64,000 nucleotides of DNA from JACVRM01 sp036824245 (GTDB lineage: Bacteria > Actinomycetota > Thermoleophilia > Gaiellales > Gaiellaceae), in contig DAITAO010000005.1 in NCBI GenBank assembly GCA_036824245.1, forward strand, positions 11,992-75,991, given 5' to 3'. The translations under genes and the position numbers were made by a program. The notes beneath the pieces were generated by a model that was given only the letters and a program-made list of their open reading frames with translations, made no database searches and was not told the origin of the DNA. Shown in pieces: positions 27,587 to 37,458 of this stretch (position 1 is the first letter of the stretch; the number at the start of each line of letters is the position of its first letter).

Positions 27587-30500
27587 ATGACCGACCGCGC
27601 GCGCAAGGAGCGCAAGGTCGTCTCCGTCGTCTTCGTCGACCTCGTCGGCTTCACCGCGCAGGCCGAGAGCCTCGACCCCGAGGACGTCGAGGCGATCCTG
27701 GCGCCCTACCACACTCGCTTGCGGGCCGAGCTCGAGAGGCACGGCGGCACCGTCGAGAAGTTCATCGGCGACGCCGTGGTCGCGGTGTTCGGCGCTCCGG
27801 TGGTGCACGAGGACGACGCGGAGCGTGCAGTCCGAGCTGCGCTCACCATTCGCGACTGGGCGGACGAGGAGCAGCTCGAGGTGCGGGTCGCCGTCAACAC
27901 CGGCGAGGCGCTCGTATCGGTGGATGCGCGTCCGGAGGCGGGCGAGGCGATGGTCGCGGGCGACGTGGTCAACACGGCGGCACGCTTGCAGGCCGCCGCA
28001 CCCGTCAACGGCATCCTGGTCGGCGATCCGACGTACCGTGCGACCGACCGCGCGATCGAATACCGTGCCGCGGCGCCGATCGAGGCGAAGGGAAAGGCGC
28101 AGCCTGTGCGCGTCTGGGAAGCGGTCACCGCCCGATCGCGTTTCGGCGTCGACGTCGACACAGAGCCGAGCACGGCGCTCGTCGGTCGACGCCGCGAGCT
28201 CGATCAGCTCCTCGCAGCGTTCGCGCGGGCGCGGGCAGAGCGGGTGCCCCAGCTCGTCACGATCGTCGGGGTGCCCGGCATCGGCAAGAGCCGCCTCGTC
28301 CAGGAGCTCTCGATCGTCACGGACGCCGAGCCGAATCTGATTCGCTGGAGGCAGGGTCGTTCGCTGCCCTACGGCGAGGGCGTCAGCTTCTGGGCGCTCG
28401 CAGAGATGGTGAAGGCGGAAGCCGGCATGCTGGAGAGCGACACCTCCGACGCGGCGCTGGCCAAGCTGCGCCGCGCGGTCATCGCCGTGTGCGCACCGGA
28501 CGAGGTCACCTGGGTTGAGTCCGAGCTGCGGCCGCTGGTAGGCCTGGGTGACGAGCCCGGTCGCGCACGCGAGCGACGCGAGGACGCCTTCGTGGCGTGG
28601 CGGCGGTTTCTGGAAGGACTCGCGGAAGACACGCCGCTCGTGCTCGTGTTCGAGGATCTTCATTGGGCCGACGACGGCCTGCTCGACTTCATCGACCACC
28701 TCGTCGACTGGGCTACCGACGTGCCGCTGCTCGTCGTCGCCAGCGCACGCCCCGAGCTGCTCGCCCGACGGGCGGACTGGGGAGGCGGCAAGCCGAATGC
28801 GGCCACGCTGTCCCTCGCGCCGCTCGGAGAGACCGAGACGGCCGAGCTCGTGCATGCCCTGCTCGAACGAGTCGTGCTCCCCGCCGACGTGCAGGCGTCG
28901 GTGCTGGCGCGCGCAGGCGGCAATCCGCTCTATGCCGAGGAGTTCGCGCGCATGATGGTTGAACACGACCTCGACGCGGCAGGCGGTGAGTTGCCCCTGC
29001 CCGAGTCGGTGCACGGCGTGATCGCAGCCCGGCTTGACGCGCTGCCCCGCGAGGAGAAGGAGTTGCTGCAGGACGCCGCCGTCGTCGGCAAGGTGTTCTG
29101 GCTCGGTGCGATCGAGGGCGGCCGAGAAGCCTCGCGGCTTCAGCCCCTCATCCGTGCTCTCGAGCGCAAGGAGTTCGTCCGTCGCGAGCGGCGCTCGAGC
29201 GTGGAAGGGGAGCAGCAGCTTGCGTTCCGGCACGTCCTCGTGCGTGACGTCGCATACGGCCAGATCCCGCGGGCGACGCGCGCGGCCAAGCACGAGTCGG
29301 TGGCGCACTGGCTGGAGTCGCTGGGGAGGCCCGAGGATCAGGCCGAGCTGCTCGCCCACCACTACCTGAGCGCGATCGAGTACTTGCGCGTTGCGGGCGG
29401 GGACTCGACGGCGGTCGGCGAGCGAGCACGATTCGCGCTGCGCGAAGCCGGCCGGCGGGCGTCTGCCCTGCTCACGCCAGCCGCTGCGCGGCGCTTCTAC
29501 GCCGCGGCTCTCGACTTGTGGCCCGAGGACGACCGGGAGCGGCCGCAGCTCGTTCTCGAGCTGGGCCGCGTGAGGATGTACGGTGACCTGGAGGGGGACG
29601 ATCTGGTGGAGCAGGCCCGCGACTCGTTCCTCGCGCTCGGCGACCGGGCGAAGGCAGCGGAGGCGGAGATTCTGCTCGGCGAGCACCACTGGCTGCGCGC
29701 CGATCAGCAACGGGCCGTGAGCCATTTCGAAAGCGCCGAGGAGCTGATCGCAGGGGCGCCCCTCTCACGCACGTCCGCCTTCGTGATCGGCAGCCTGGGG
29801 CGCTTCCTGATGCTGAGGGACGAGTACGAGCGCTCCATCGAGCTCGGTCACGAGGCGATCGCCCATGCGACCGCGCTCGGCGACGAGGAGCTGAGGGCTG
29901 CGGCGCTCAACAACGTCGGCTCGTCGCGGGTCAGCCTCGGCGATCTGGGTGGCCTAGCCGACCTCGAGACCAGCGTCTTGCTCGCACGCGACCGCAGCGC
30001 GATCGAGTACGTCCGCGCCTGCGGCAACCTCGGCTCCTTCCTCGTCGGAGTGGGCCGGCTCGACGAGGCATTCCGCCGGCAGGACGAGGGCCTCGCCGCC
30101 TCGCAGCGCATCGGGTTCGCCGAGCCAATCCGCTGGCTGAGCGTCGAACGGGTGTGGCAGCTCTACGTCACCGGGCACTGGAAGGACGCGCGTGCCCTCG
30201 TCGACCAGGTGCTGGGCGATTTCGGCGATACGCCGTTCTGGATCGAGCCGCTTGCGCACGTCTACCGTGCTCGGCTGGACCTCGCGGCGGGTGACTCGGA
30301 TGCCGCGCGGGAGCGGGTGGGGCGGATCGTCGCCCTCGCGCGGGCGGCGACCGAGATACAGATCGTGAATCCGTCCCTCGCATTCGCGGCCTATGTGCAG
30401 GCAGAGCTCGGCGAGGGTGACGCGGGTGAGCTCGTCGACGAGCTGTTCGCCGCCTGGCGCACCGTCGCGTTTGGCAACCTGCTCGGCGACTGGCTGGTCG

Positions 30501-30820
30501 ACCTCTGGTCGGCGCTACGCCGACTTGGGCGGGAAGAGGAGCTCCGGCCAGCACTGGATCGACATCGGGGCATTCCCTGGCGCGACGGGGTGGCGGCTCT
30601 TCTTGAGCGCGACTTCGGACGCGCCGCGGCCACGTTCGCAGAGATCGGTGCGCTGCCGAGCGAGGCGGCCGCGCGACTTTGGGGTGCGGAGTGGTTGGTC
30701 GCCCAGGGCCTGCGCGCGGCGGCCGATACGGAGTTGCAGGGCGCCCTGTCGTACTACCGGTCCGTGGGGGCACGTCGCTACGTGGCGGAGGGCGAGCGGC
30801 TGCTCGCGGCAGCCTCTTGA
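27587..30820 (+). CDS. Adenylate/guanylate cyclase with AAA ATPase and TPR domains
   Basis: 1,077 residues in three parts. First, a class III cyclase domain at about 8-185, with metal-binding Asp in VFVDLVGFT and FIGDAVVAVFG and the catalytic Asn/Arg in DVVNTAARLQ, so probably active. Second, an AAA/STAND-type ATPase from about 195, with Walker A GVPGIGKSRL and Walker B-like LVLVFEDLHWADD. Third, from about 600 to the end, a helical TPR-like array. Such proteins are thought to make cAMP under control of a nucleotide switch and TPR-bound partners. Cytoplasmic; no membrane segment. The next gene is a close paralogue starting on its stop codon (TTGA), so the two are translationally coupled. Confidence 0.92.
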   Translation: MTDRARKERKVVSVVFVDLVGFTAQAESLDPEDVEAILAPYHTRLRAELERHGGTVEKFIGDAVVAVFGAPVVHEDDAERAVRAALTIRDWADEEQLEVRVAVNTGEALVSVDARPEAGEAMVAGDVVNTAARLQAAAPVNGILVGDPTYRATDRAIEYRAAAPIEAKGKAQPVRVWEAVTARSRFGVDVDTEPSTALVGRRRELDQLLAAFARARAERVPQLVTIVGVPGIGKSRLVQELSIVTDAEPNLIRWRQGRSLPYGEGVSFWALAEMVKAEAGMLESDTSDAALAKLRRAVIAVCAPDEVTWVESELRPLVGLGDEPGRARERREDAFVAWRRFLEGLAEDTPLVLVFEDLHWADDGLLDFIDHLVDWATDVPLLVVASARPELLARRADWGGGKPNAATLSLAPLGETETAELVHALLERVVLPADVQASVLARAGGNPLYAEEFARMMVEHDLDAAGGELPLPESVHGVIAARLDALPREEKELLQDAAVVGKVFWLGAIEGGREASRLQPLIRALERKEFVRRERRSSVEGEQQLAFRHVLVRDVAYGQIPRATRAAKHESVAHWLESLGRPEDQAELLAHHYLSAIEYLRVAGGDSTAVGERARFALREAGRRASALLTPAAARRFYAAALDLWPEDDRERPQLVLELGRVRMYGDLEGDDLVEQARDSFLALGDRAKAAEAEILLGEHHWLRADQQRAVSHFESAEELIAGAPLSRTSAFVIGSLGRFLMLRDEYERSIELGHEAIAHATALGDEELRAAALNNVGSSRVSLGDLGGLADLETSVLLARDRSAIEYVRACGNLGSFLVGVGRLDEAFRRQDEGLAASQRIGFAEPIRWLSVERVWQLYVTGHWKDARALVDQVLGDFGDTPFWIEPLAHVYRARLDLAAGDSDAARERVGRIVALARAATEIQIVNPSLAFAAYVQAELGEGDAGELVDELFAAWRTVAFGNLLGDWLVDLWSALRRLGREEELRPALDRHRGIPWRDGVAALLERDFGRAAATFAEIGALPSEAAARLWGAEWLVAQGLRAAADTELQGALSYYRSVGARRYVAEGERLLAAAS

Positions 30821-33800
30821 TCCCCTGCCCCGCCTGCGGGTCAGAGAATGCACCGAGCGCGAAGTTCTGCTCGGAGTGCGGCGCGCCGCTGGTCGTGGCC
30901 GCACGACCGGCGCGGGAGGAGCGCAAGGTCGTGACGGTGCTCTTCTGTGACCTGGTCGGCTTCACGAGCCGTGCCGAGCAGCTCGACCCCGAGGACGTCC
31001 GAGCGATGCTCTCGCCCTACTTTGCGCGGCTCCGGACGGAGCTCGAGCAGCTGGGCGGCACCGTCGAGAAGTTCATCGGGGACGCGGTGATGGCGGTGTT
31101 CGGAGCCCCGGTCGCGCACGAGGACGACCCCGAGCGAGCCGTGCGGGCGGCGCTGCGGATCCGCGACGCGCTGGTCGACGAGGACGCTGACCTGCAGGTA
31201 CGGATCGGAATCACGACGGGTGAGGCGCTTGTCGCGCTCGGCGCCCGGCCAAGCGAGGGCGAGGGAATGGCCTCCGGCGACGTGATCAACACCGCCGCGC
31301 GTCTGCAAGCGGCAGCGCCCGTGAACGGGATCCTCGTGGACGAGACGACCTATCGCGCCACGCAACAGGTCATCAACTACGGCGAGGCAGCGGCGGTTGA
31401 GGCGAAAGGCAAGGCAGCGCCGGTCCGGGTCTGGAAGGCGCTCGAGGCGCGGGCGCGGCTCGGCGGCGAAGTCCGGCCGACGGTGCGCACGAAGCTCGTC
31501 GGCCGCACGCGCGAGCTCCAGATGCTGAGCGACGCGTTCGCGCGGGTGCGGGACGAGCGCGTTCCCCAGCTCGTAACGCTCATGGGCGTGCCCGGCATTG
31601 GTAAGAGCCGCCTCGTGTACGAGCTTTTCGCAAAGGACGTCGAGTCCGTTCCCGAGCTCATCTACTGGCGTCAGGGTCGGTCGCTCCCGTACGGGGAAGG
31701 CGTGAGCTTCTGGGCGCTCGCCGAGATGGTCAAGGCCCACGCGGGCATTCTCGAGAGCGACGACGCGGGAGAGGCGGCCGTGAAGCTGCGACGCGCAGTT
31801 GAAGAAACGATCAGTGATCCCGCCGAGGCGAGCTGGGTCGAGAGCCACCTGCGCCCCCTTGTCGGAATCGACAGCGAGGCGGAGCCCACCGAGGACCGGC
31901 GAACCGAAGCGTTCGCAGCCTGGCGGCGCTTGTTCGAGGCGATGGCCGAGCGCAACGCCCTCGTCCTTGCTTTCGAGGATCTGCACTGGGCCGACGAAGG
32001 CCTGCTGGACTTCGTCGACTACGTCGTCGACTGGACGGACGGCGTCCCGCTGCTCGTCCTCTGCACAGCTCGCCCGGAGCTCCTGACCCTCCGCCCCGCC
32101 TGGGGAGGCGGCAAGGCGAACGCGACGATGATCTCGCTATCCGCGCTCTCCGACGAGGAGACGGCCCACCTGCTGGCGGAGCTCCTGGGGCGTCCGGTTC
32201 TTCCCGCCGACACTCAACACGCCTTGCTCGGGCGGGCAGGTGGAAATCCGCTGTACGCCGAGCAGTACGCGCGGCTTCTGGCCGAGCACGGGGAAGGCGG
32301 AGAGTTGGCACTTCCGGAAACCATCCAGGGCATCATCGCTGCTCGTCTGGACGCGCTGCCCGCCCAGGAGAAGGAGCTGCTCCAGAACGCGGCAGTGGTG
32401 GGGAAAGTGTTCTGGACGGGGGCACTGGCGAGGATCGGCGACGGGTCGGCGCCCGCGCTCGACGAGCGACTACACGTGCTCGAGCGCAAGCAGTTCGTGC
32501 GGCGCGAGCGCCAGGGCTCGGTCGCCGGCGAGAGCGAGTACGTGTTCCAGCACGTGCTCCTGCGCGACGTCGCCTACGGCCAGATCCCGCGGGCGCAACG
32601 CGCGGAGAAGCATCGCCTCGCGGCTGAGTGGATCGGGTCGCTCGCAGCCGATCGTGCGGAGGAGCGCACGGAGATGCTCGCTCACCATTACGAGAGCGCG
32701 CTTCAGTACGCCTCGGCGGCCGGGCAGGAAACCACCGCGCTGGCCGAGAGCGCCCGGCGCGCGCTGCGCGAGGCCGGCGACCGCGCCTACGGGTTGAACG
32801 CGTTCGGCACTGCTGCTCGCTTCTACCGCGCCGCGCTCGATCTCTGGCCCGACGACGATCCAGAGCGCCCGCGGCTCCTCTTCAGCTACGGACGCGTCCT
32901 CGCAGTCGTGGGCGCCGGTGCGCCCGAGGTTCTCACCGAGGCGAGCGAACGCCTGCTCGAGCTCGGCGACCGCGAGACCGCGGCCGAGGCCGAGATCCTG
33001 CTGGCCGAGGTTGTCCAGGATCAGGGACGAGGCCGGCAGGACACGCTTCGTGTTCACTTGCGGCGCGCAGCGGCCCTCGTCAAAGACGTGCCGCCGACAC
33101 CGGCGAAGGCGTACGTCCTCAGCAGCATCTCTCGCTTTGCGATGGTGGCCCGCGAAAACGAGGAAGCGATCCGCGTCGGTCGTGAGGCCCTTGCAATGGC
33201 CGAGCAGCTCGGCCTCGATGTGATCCGCGCCCACGCCCTCAACAACGTCGGCACCGCCCGAGTTCAGAGCGGCGATCTGGACGGACTCGAAGACCTCGAG
33301 CGAAGCATCGAGATCACCGAGTCCCTGAATTCCCCAGAGAGCGTGCGGGGCATCGCCAATCTCGCCTCAGCGCTCGCGACTCTGGGTCAACTACGCCGAG
33401 CCTGGAAACTGAATGGCGAAGCTCGCCGGCTTGCGGACCGGCTTGGACACGCCCCACACGTGCGCTGGCTGAGAGGGGAACTTGTCGGCGAGCTCTATTC
33501 GCGCGGGCGCTGGAACGACGCCCTCGAGCTCGCCGATCAGTTCGTTGCAGAGTCCGAGGCAGGAACAGGCCACTACCTCGAAAGCACCGTGCGCTGCTTT
33601 CGCGGACGGATCCGGCGTGCGCGCGGCGACAGCGCCTCGGTTCTCGAGGACGCCGCGAAGGCGCTCGCGATCGCCGAGGAGACGAAGGATCCACAGGCCT
33701 TCATCCCGGCGCTCGCGTTCCGGGCGTTCTCCCTCGTCAGCTTGGACCGAAAGGACGAAGCCGAGCCGCTCGTGGATCGGGCTCTCGCGGTTGGCCACTT

Positions 33801-34146
33801 TTCAGCAGCCGAAGAGAGCGCGCTCGAGCTCGTCTGGGCGCTCGTAGCACTTGGTCGCGGCGACGAACTGGCGCTCGCGCCGCTCGCTGATGGCCCGTCG
33901 GCATGGGAGGAGGCCGCCGGCGCGATCGTCTCGGGCGATTTCGCGCGCGCCGCCGATCTCTGTGCCGAGATCGGCGTGCTGCCCGACGAGGCCTACGCGC
34001 GTCTGCGCGCCGCCGAGGTCCTGGTCGCCGACGGCCGCCGCGCCGAGGCCGACGCCCAGCTCGAAAAGGCGCTCGCTTTCTGGGTCTCGGTCGGCGCCAC
34101 CCGCTACATCGGCGAGGGCGAGGCGCTGCTCGCCGAGTCGGCCTAG
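30817..34146 (+). CDS. Zinc-ribbon adenylate cyclase-AAA-TPR protein (tandem paralogue)
   Basis: 1,109 residues from TTG 30817. Same architecture as the upstream gene, plus an N-terminal zinc ribbon CPAC-x10-CSEC (residues about 4-21). The cyclase domain keeps FCDLVGFT, FIGDAVMAVFG and DVINTAARLQ, so it should be catalytic. Walker A is again GVPGIGKSRL, and the second half is TPR-like. Long stretches are almost identical to the neighbour (for example GRSLPYGEGVSFWALAEMVK), showing an old but well-conserved tandem duplication. The zinc ribbon may bind a partner or nucleic acid. Its stop overlaps the stop of the convergent MBL gene (TAG/CTA). Confidence 0.92.
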   Translation: MIPCPACGSENAPSAKFCSECGAPLVVAARPAREERKVVTVLFCDLVGFTSRAEQLDPEDVRAMLSPYFARLRTELEQLGGTVEKFIGDAVMAVFGAPVAHEDDPERAVRAALRIRDALVDEDADLQVRIGITTGEALVALGARPSEGEGMASGDVINTAARLQAAAPVNGILVDETTYRATQQVINYGEAAAVEAKGKAAPVRVWKALEARARLGGEVRPTVRTKLVGRTRELQMLSDAFARVRDERVPQLVTLMGVPGIGKSRLVYELFAKDVESVPELIYWRQGRSLPYGEGVSFWALAEMVKAHAGILESDDAGEAAVKLRRAVEETISDPAEASWVESHLRPLVGIDSEAEPTEDRRTEAFAAWRRLFEAMAERNALVLAFEDLHWADEGLLDFVDYVVDWTDGVPLLVLCTARPELLTLRPAWGGGKANATMISLSALSDEETAHLLAELLGRPVLPADTQHALLGRAGGNPLYAEQYARLLAEHGEGGELALPETIQGIIAARLDALPAQEKELLQNAAVVGKVFWTGALARIGDGSAPALDERLHVLERKQFVRRERQGSVAGESEYVFQHVLLRDVAYGQIPRAQRAEKHRLAAEWIGSLAADRAEERTEMLAHHYESALQYASAAGQETTALAESARRALREAGDRAYGLNAFGTAARFYRAALDLWPDDDPERPRLLFSYGRVLAVVGAGAPEVLTEASERLLELGDRETAAEAEILLAEVVQDQGRGRQDTLRVHLRRAAALVKDVPPTPAKAYVLSSISRFAMVARENEEAIRVGREALAMAEQLGLDVIRAHALNNVGTARVQSGDLDGLEDLERSIEITESLNSPESVRGIANLASALATLGQLRRAWKLNGEARRLADRLGHAPHVRWLRGELVGELYSRGRWNDALELADQFVAESEAGTGHYLESTVRCFRGRIRRARGDSASVLEDAAKALAIAEETKDPQAFIPALAFRAFSLVSLDRKDEAEPLVDRALAVGHFSAAEESALELVWALVALGRGDELALAPLADGPSAWEEAAGAIVSGDFARAADLCAEIGVLPDEAYARLRAAEVLVADGRRAEADAQLEKALAFWVSVGATRYIGEGEALLAESA

Positions 34147-35480
34147 CTGCCGCAGCGGCGAAACGAGACCGTCTCGCCGCGCTGCTCCCAGTCCTGCACT
34201 CCCGCTTCAAGCACCGGTCGTGCGTCGATCCCCTCGTGAGCCAGAACGCTCGCCGCGACCGCCGCCCGCGGGCCGTTCGAGCAGATGGTCACGATCGGCT
34301 TGTCGCCGCGCAGCTCACCCGCCAGCTGGCGCGTCAGCCGATAGGGGACGTTGCGGCTCCCCGGAATAAATCCTTCGTCGCGCTCGTCCGGCTCCCGTAC
34401 GTCCAGCACCTCCACGGCGTCGTCGGCCATCAAGCCCTCCAGCTCGTCGAGACTGACCGGCTCCAGTTGCTCGTCATCCGGGGTCTTCAGCACATAGCCG
34501 CCCAGCTCGATGAAACCGACCGCACGCAGTCCCCGGCCGGCTCGCTCCGCCTCGTCTGTGGTGGACGCACGCACGACGATGCGCTCGTCGGGCGACAGTA
34601 CGAACCCCGCCTTCGTGGCGAAGCTCGAACCGTCCACCGGGACGCTGAACGCGCCGCGCGTGTGACCCTGGAGAAACTGCTTGACGGATCGCACGTCGAG
34701 AACGACCGCGTCGTCCGGCGAAGAGAGCTGCTGCAGCGGCGCCGGCGCGCCCAGGAACGGGCCGCGATTCAGTGCCACGATTCGCTCGGCATTAGGCGGC
34801 TTGGGCGTCTTGATGCCAACCGACTCGGCCGCGAAAGCGGCCTCGTCCGCAGACGCGAGCGCCGGGTTGAAGCGCCGTTCGAAGCCCATCGTGGTGGAGC
34901 CCTTCGAGCTCATTCCCACCCCGCACAGCGAGCCGGCCACGTGTCCCGGGAAGACCTCGACGCCGTCCGGGAGCTCGAGCAGCCGATGCAGGCTGCGGTA
35001 GAGGTCGCGCGCGCCTTCCTGCGGCTCGACTGCCAGATCGGGGCGCGCGGTGTCTCCGACGAATAGCGAGTCGCCCGTGAGAAGTAACCAGGGCTCTTCG
35101 GCGCGCGAGCGGTCGATGACCGCGAAGCAGCAGTGCTCAGGGCGGTGGCCCGGCGTGTGCAGCACCCGTAGGGCCACGTCTCCGGTTACGACTTCCTCTC
35201 CGTCCACGAGCGGCTCGAACGGGTATTCCGGCTGTGCGGCCGGGTGAATGCGGACCGGCACATCGTGCTCGAGCGCGAAGCGGCCGTGCCCCGAGACGTG
35301 GTCGGCATGAGTGTGCGTCTCCAGCACGCAGCAGATGCGCACCCCGTGCCGGTGAGCTTCGTCCAGGTACGGCTGAATCTCGTATGAGGGGTCGACCACG
35401 ATGGCCTCGCCCGCCGATTCATCCCCGACGAGGTACGAGGCACAGCCAAGATCTTCGTCCACGAACTGGCGGAACACCAT
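34143..35480 (-). CDS. MBL-fold persulfide dioxygenase-like protein fused to rhodanese domains
   Basis: 445 residues. A metallo-beta-lactamase domain at about 1-235 has ETHTHADHVSGHGR (metal ligands), TPGHRPEHCC and LLTGDSLFVGDTARPDL, as in ETHE1/Blh persulfide dioxygenases. A first rhodanese domain at about 255-340 lacks an active-site cysteine. A second, at about 360-440, has CSNGPRAA, where the Cys would carry sulfur. The expected reaction is oxidation of glutathione- or thiol-persulfide to sulfite, with the rhodanese passing sulfur. ATG start with a TATCGT hexamer 6 nt upstream. Tail-to-tail with the cyclase gene with overlapping stop codons. Confidence 0.9.
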   Translation of the reverse strand: MVFRQFVDEDLGCASYLVGDESAGEAIVVDPSYEIQPYLDEAHRHGVRICCVLETHTHADHVSGHGRFALEHDVPVRIHPAAQPEYPFEPLVDGEEVVTGDVALRVLHTPGHRPEHCCFAVIDRSRAEEPWLLLTGDSLFVGDTARPDLAVEPQEGARDLYRSLHRLLELPDGVEVFPGHVAGSLCGVGMSSKGSTTMGFERRFNPALASADEAAFAAESVGIKTPKPPNAERIVALNRGPFLGAPAPLQQLSSPDDAVVLDVRSVKQFLQGHTRGAFSVPVDGSSFATKAGFVLSPDERIVVRASTTDEAERAGRGLRAVGFIELGGYVLKTPDDEQLEPVSLDELEGLMADDAVEVLDVREPDERDEGFIPGSRNVPYRLTRQLAGELRGDKPIVTICSNGPRAAVAASVLAHEGIDARPVLEAGVQDWEQRGETVSFRRCGS

Positions 35481-35486
35481 GCAGCG

Positions 35487-35492
35487 ACGATA
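35487..35492 (-). promoter_or_regulatory. -10 hexamer TATCGT, leaderless type
   Basis: TATCGT on the minus strand, 6 nt before the ATG of the MBL-rhodanese gene. Confidence 0.5.
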
Positions 35493-35605
35493 ACACTGCC
35501 CTCTGCGGATCCCCGTGCAGCCGACCGGTCTCGCTGTCATCCTCGGGCTATCGAAATCGGCGATCTGACGTCTGAAAACAGAGACGCGGAAACGAAAGGG
35601 GTTTC

Positions 35606-37294
35606 ATGCCGGCAAGAAGGACCATGCTCTCCCTGATCGCCTTCCTGCTCGGCGTCTCGCTGCTCGGCCTGGCGGCGTGCGGCGGTGACGACGACGACGG
35701 CGATGGCGACGGCGAAGCGACACCGACCACGACAACCGAGGCGAAACGCGGCGGCGTCGCCCGCTTCAACCTCAAGTCGGATACGGACTACACAGACCCG
35801 GCGCTCGCGTACTACCAGGTCTCCTGGCAGCAGGAATACGCGACCTGCGCCAAGCTGCTGAACTACCCCGACGCCCCCGCGCCGCGGGGCTCACAGTTGC
35901 AGCCTGAGGTAGCGGCCTCCATGCCGACCGTCTCGGCGGACGGCAAGACGTACACGTTCACGATCCGGGACGGCTTCAAGTTCTCGCCGCCGTCGAACGA
36001 GGCGGTGACCGCAGAGACGTTCAAGTTCGTCATCAACCGGAACTTGAGCCCGGACATGCAGTCGCCGGCGGCTCCGTTCATGGAAGACATCGTCGGCGCC
36101 CAGGAAGTTCTCGACGGCAAGGCCAAGGAGGCGAGCGGCGTCACGGTCAGCGGCAACAAGCTGACCATCAAGACCACCGACGTCGCACCGGACTTCCTGG
36201 CGCGCATCGCGATGAACTTCTTCTGCGCCATTCCGGTTGGCACACCCATCAACAAGAACGGCGTGCTCACGCCTGCTATGGCGGGCCCCTACTACATCAA
36301 GAGCCGCACTCCGAACCGCTCGCTGGTGTTGGAGCGGAACCCGAACTACACCGGTGACCGGCCTGCGAACCTCGACCGGATCGTCTACACGGTCGGCGTC
36401 AACGAGAGCCAGGGAGTCCTCCAGATCAGGCAAGGCGCGGCTGACTACGCGGTCGATGCCCTGCCGCCCGCGGTCCACTGTGACCTCGACAAGGACTTCG
36501 GGCCGGACAGCCAGGCCGCGAAGGATGGAAAGCAGCAGTACTTCGTCAACCCGGCGCTGATCTTCAGCTATCTGGCCCTCAACACGACCCGGCCCGCGTT
36601 CAAGGACGCGGCGGTGCGCCAGGCGGTCGCCTTCGCGATCGATCGCCCCAATATCTCCCGCCAGAGCGGCTGCTTTGCCGGTGAGCTGACCGACCAGTAC
36701 CTGCCGCCCGGCCTCGACGGCTTCAAAGATGCGGACATCTATCCGCTCGAAGGCCCCGACGTCGAGGCGGCCAAGGAGAAAATGGGCGGCAAGACCGGCA
36801 TCGAGGCGGTCATCTACACGTGCAACTCCGGTTCGTGCCCTCAGCGTGCCCAGGTAGTCCAGGAGAACCTGAAGGCGATCGGCATCAACGTGAAGATCCG
36901 GCAGTTCGACCGCGCCGTGCAGTTCGAGAAGGAAGGGATCCGCGGCGAGCCCTTCGACATCGCCGACGAGGGCTGGATCGCCGACTACCCGGATCCGTAC
37001 GACTTCATCAACATCCTGCTCGACGGCAACACGATCCGGCCGCGGAACAACGTCAACTTCTCGTACTTCAACGATCCGAAGTTCAACGACCTGATGGCGG
37101 ATGCGGCCAAGCTCGCGGGCGAGGAGCGCCTGGCCCGCTACGCGGAGCTCGACGAGCAGATCGCTCGCGACGGGGCACCGCTCGCCGCGTACCACAACGA
37201 CACGAACCGCGACTTCTTCTCGGCCAAGATCGGCTGCCAGGTGTACCAGCCGGTCTACGGCATGGACATCGCGGCGCTCTGCGCCCGCGAGTAA
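35606..37294 (+). CDS. ABC transporter peptide-type substrate-binding lipoprotein
   Basis: 562 residues. Lipoprotein signal peptide with lipobox LAAC (Cys about 25), followed by an acidic linker GGDDDDGDGDGE. Family 5 solute-binding domain: GGVARFNLKSDTDYTDPALA, SPDMQSPAAPFMEDIVGAQE, VRQAVAFAIDRPNI, DEGWIADYPDPYDFINILL. It is a clear paralogue of the protein at 12677 (same QSPAA...DIVGA...VSGNKL block), but lipid-anchored. No transport permease is encoded beside it. GAAAGGGG ribosome-binding site before the ATG; two strong hairpins follow. Confidence 0.92.
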   Translation: MPARRTMLSLIAFLLGVSLLGLAACGGDDDDGDGDGEATPTTTTEAKRGGVARFNLKSDTDYTDPALAYYQVSWQQEYATCAKLLNYPDAPAPRGSQLQPEVAASMPTVSADGKTYTFTIRDGFKFSPPSNEAVTAETFKFVINRNLSPDMQSPAAPFMEDIVGAQEVLDGKAKEASGVTVSGNKLTIKTTDVAPDFLARIAMNFFCAIPVGTPINKNGVLTPAMAGPYYIKSRTPNRSLVLERNPNYTGDRPANLDRIVYTVGVNESQGVLQIRQGAADYAVDALPPAVHCDLDKDFGPDSQAAKDGKQQYFVNPALIFSYLALNTTRPAFKDAAVRQAVAFAIDRPNISRQSGCFAGELTDQYLPPGLDGFKDADIYPLEGPDVEAAKEKMGGKTGIEAVIYTCNSGSCPQRAQVVQENLKAIGINVKIRQFDRAVQFEKEGIRGEPFDIADEGWIADYPDPYDFINILLDGNTIRPRNNVNFSYFNDPKFNDLMADAAKLAGEERLARYAELDEQIARDGAPLAAYHNDTNRDFFSAKIGCQVYQPVYGMDIAALCARE

Positions 37295-37309
37295 CGCTTC
37301 GCTTCGCTC

Positions 37310-37344
37310 GCTTCGTGGGGGAACCCCTGGTTCCCCCACGAAGC
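37310..37344. terminator. 16-bp perfect stem terminator hairpin
   Basis: GCTTCGTGGGGGAACC and its exact complement around a 3-nt loop (CCT), 15 nt after the binding-protein stop, followed by CTTTCC. The very stable hairpin can act on both convergent transcripts. Confidence 0.8.
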
Positions 37345-37348
37345 CTTT

Positions 37349-37395
37349 CCGCCGAAAGTCCGGCGCGCTGCGCGCGCCATGACGACTTTCGGCGG
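37349..37395. terminator. Second nested hairpin of the convergent intergenic region
   Basis: CCGCCGAAAGTC pairs with GACTTTCGGCGG (12 bp), with an inner GGCGCG/CGCGCC stem. It lies 4 nt after the first hairpin; on the plus strand TGTTT follows. Together the pair isolates the binding-protein gene from the minus-strand acyl-CoA dehydrogenase. Confidence 0.65.
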
Positions 37396-37458
37396 TGTTT
37401 GAAGACAGACGCGACTTCGCGAGCTGTGGTTGCGACGGGCGAAGCCCGCCTCCGCCGG

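Noticed and set aside
27056..29725. An 889-codon minus-strand open frame opposite the first cyclase
   Set aside because: Antisense shadow with low-complexity composition; the plus-strand cyclase/AAA domains are clear.
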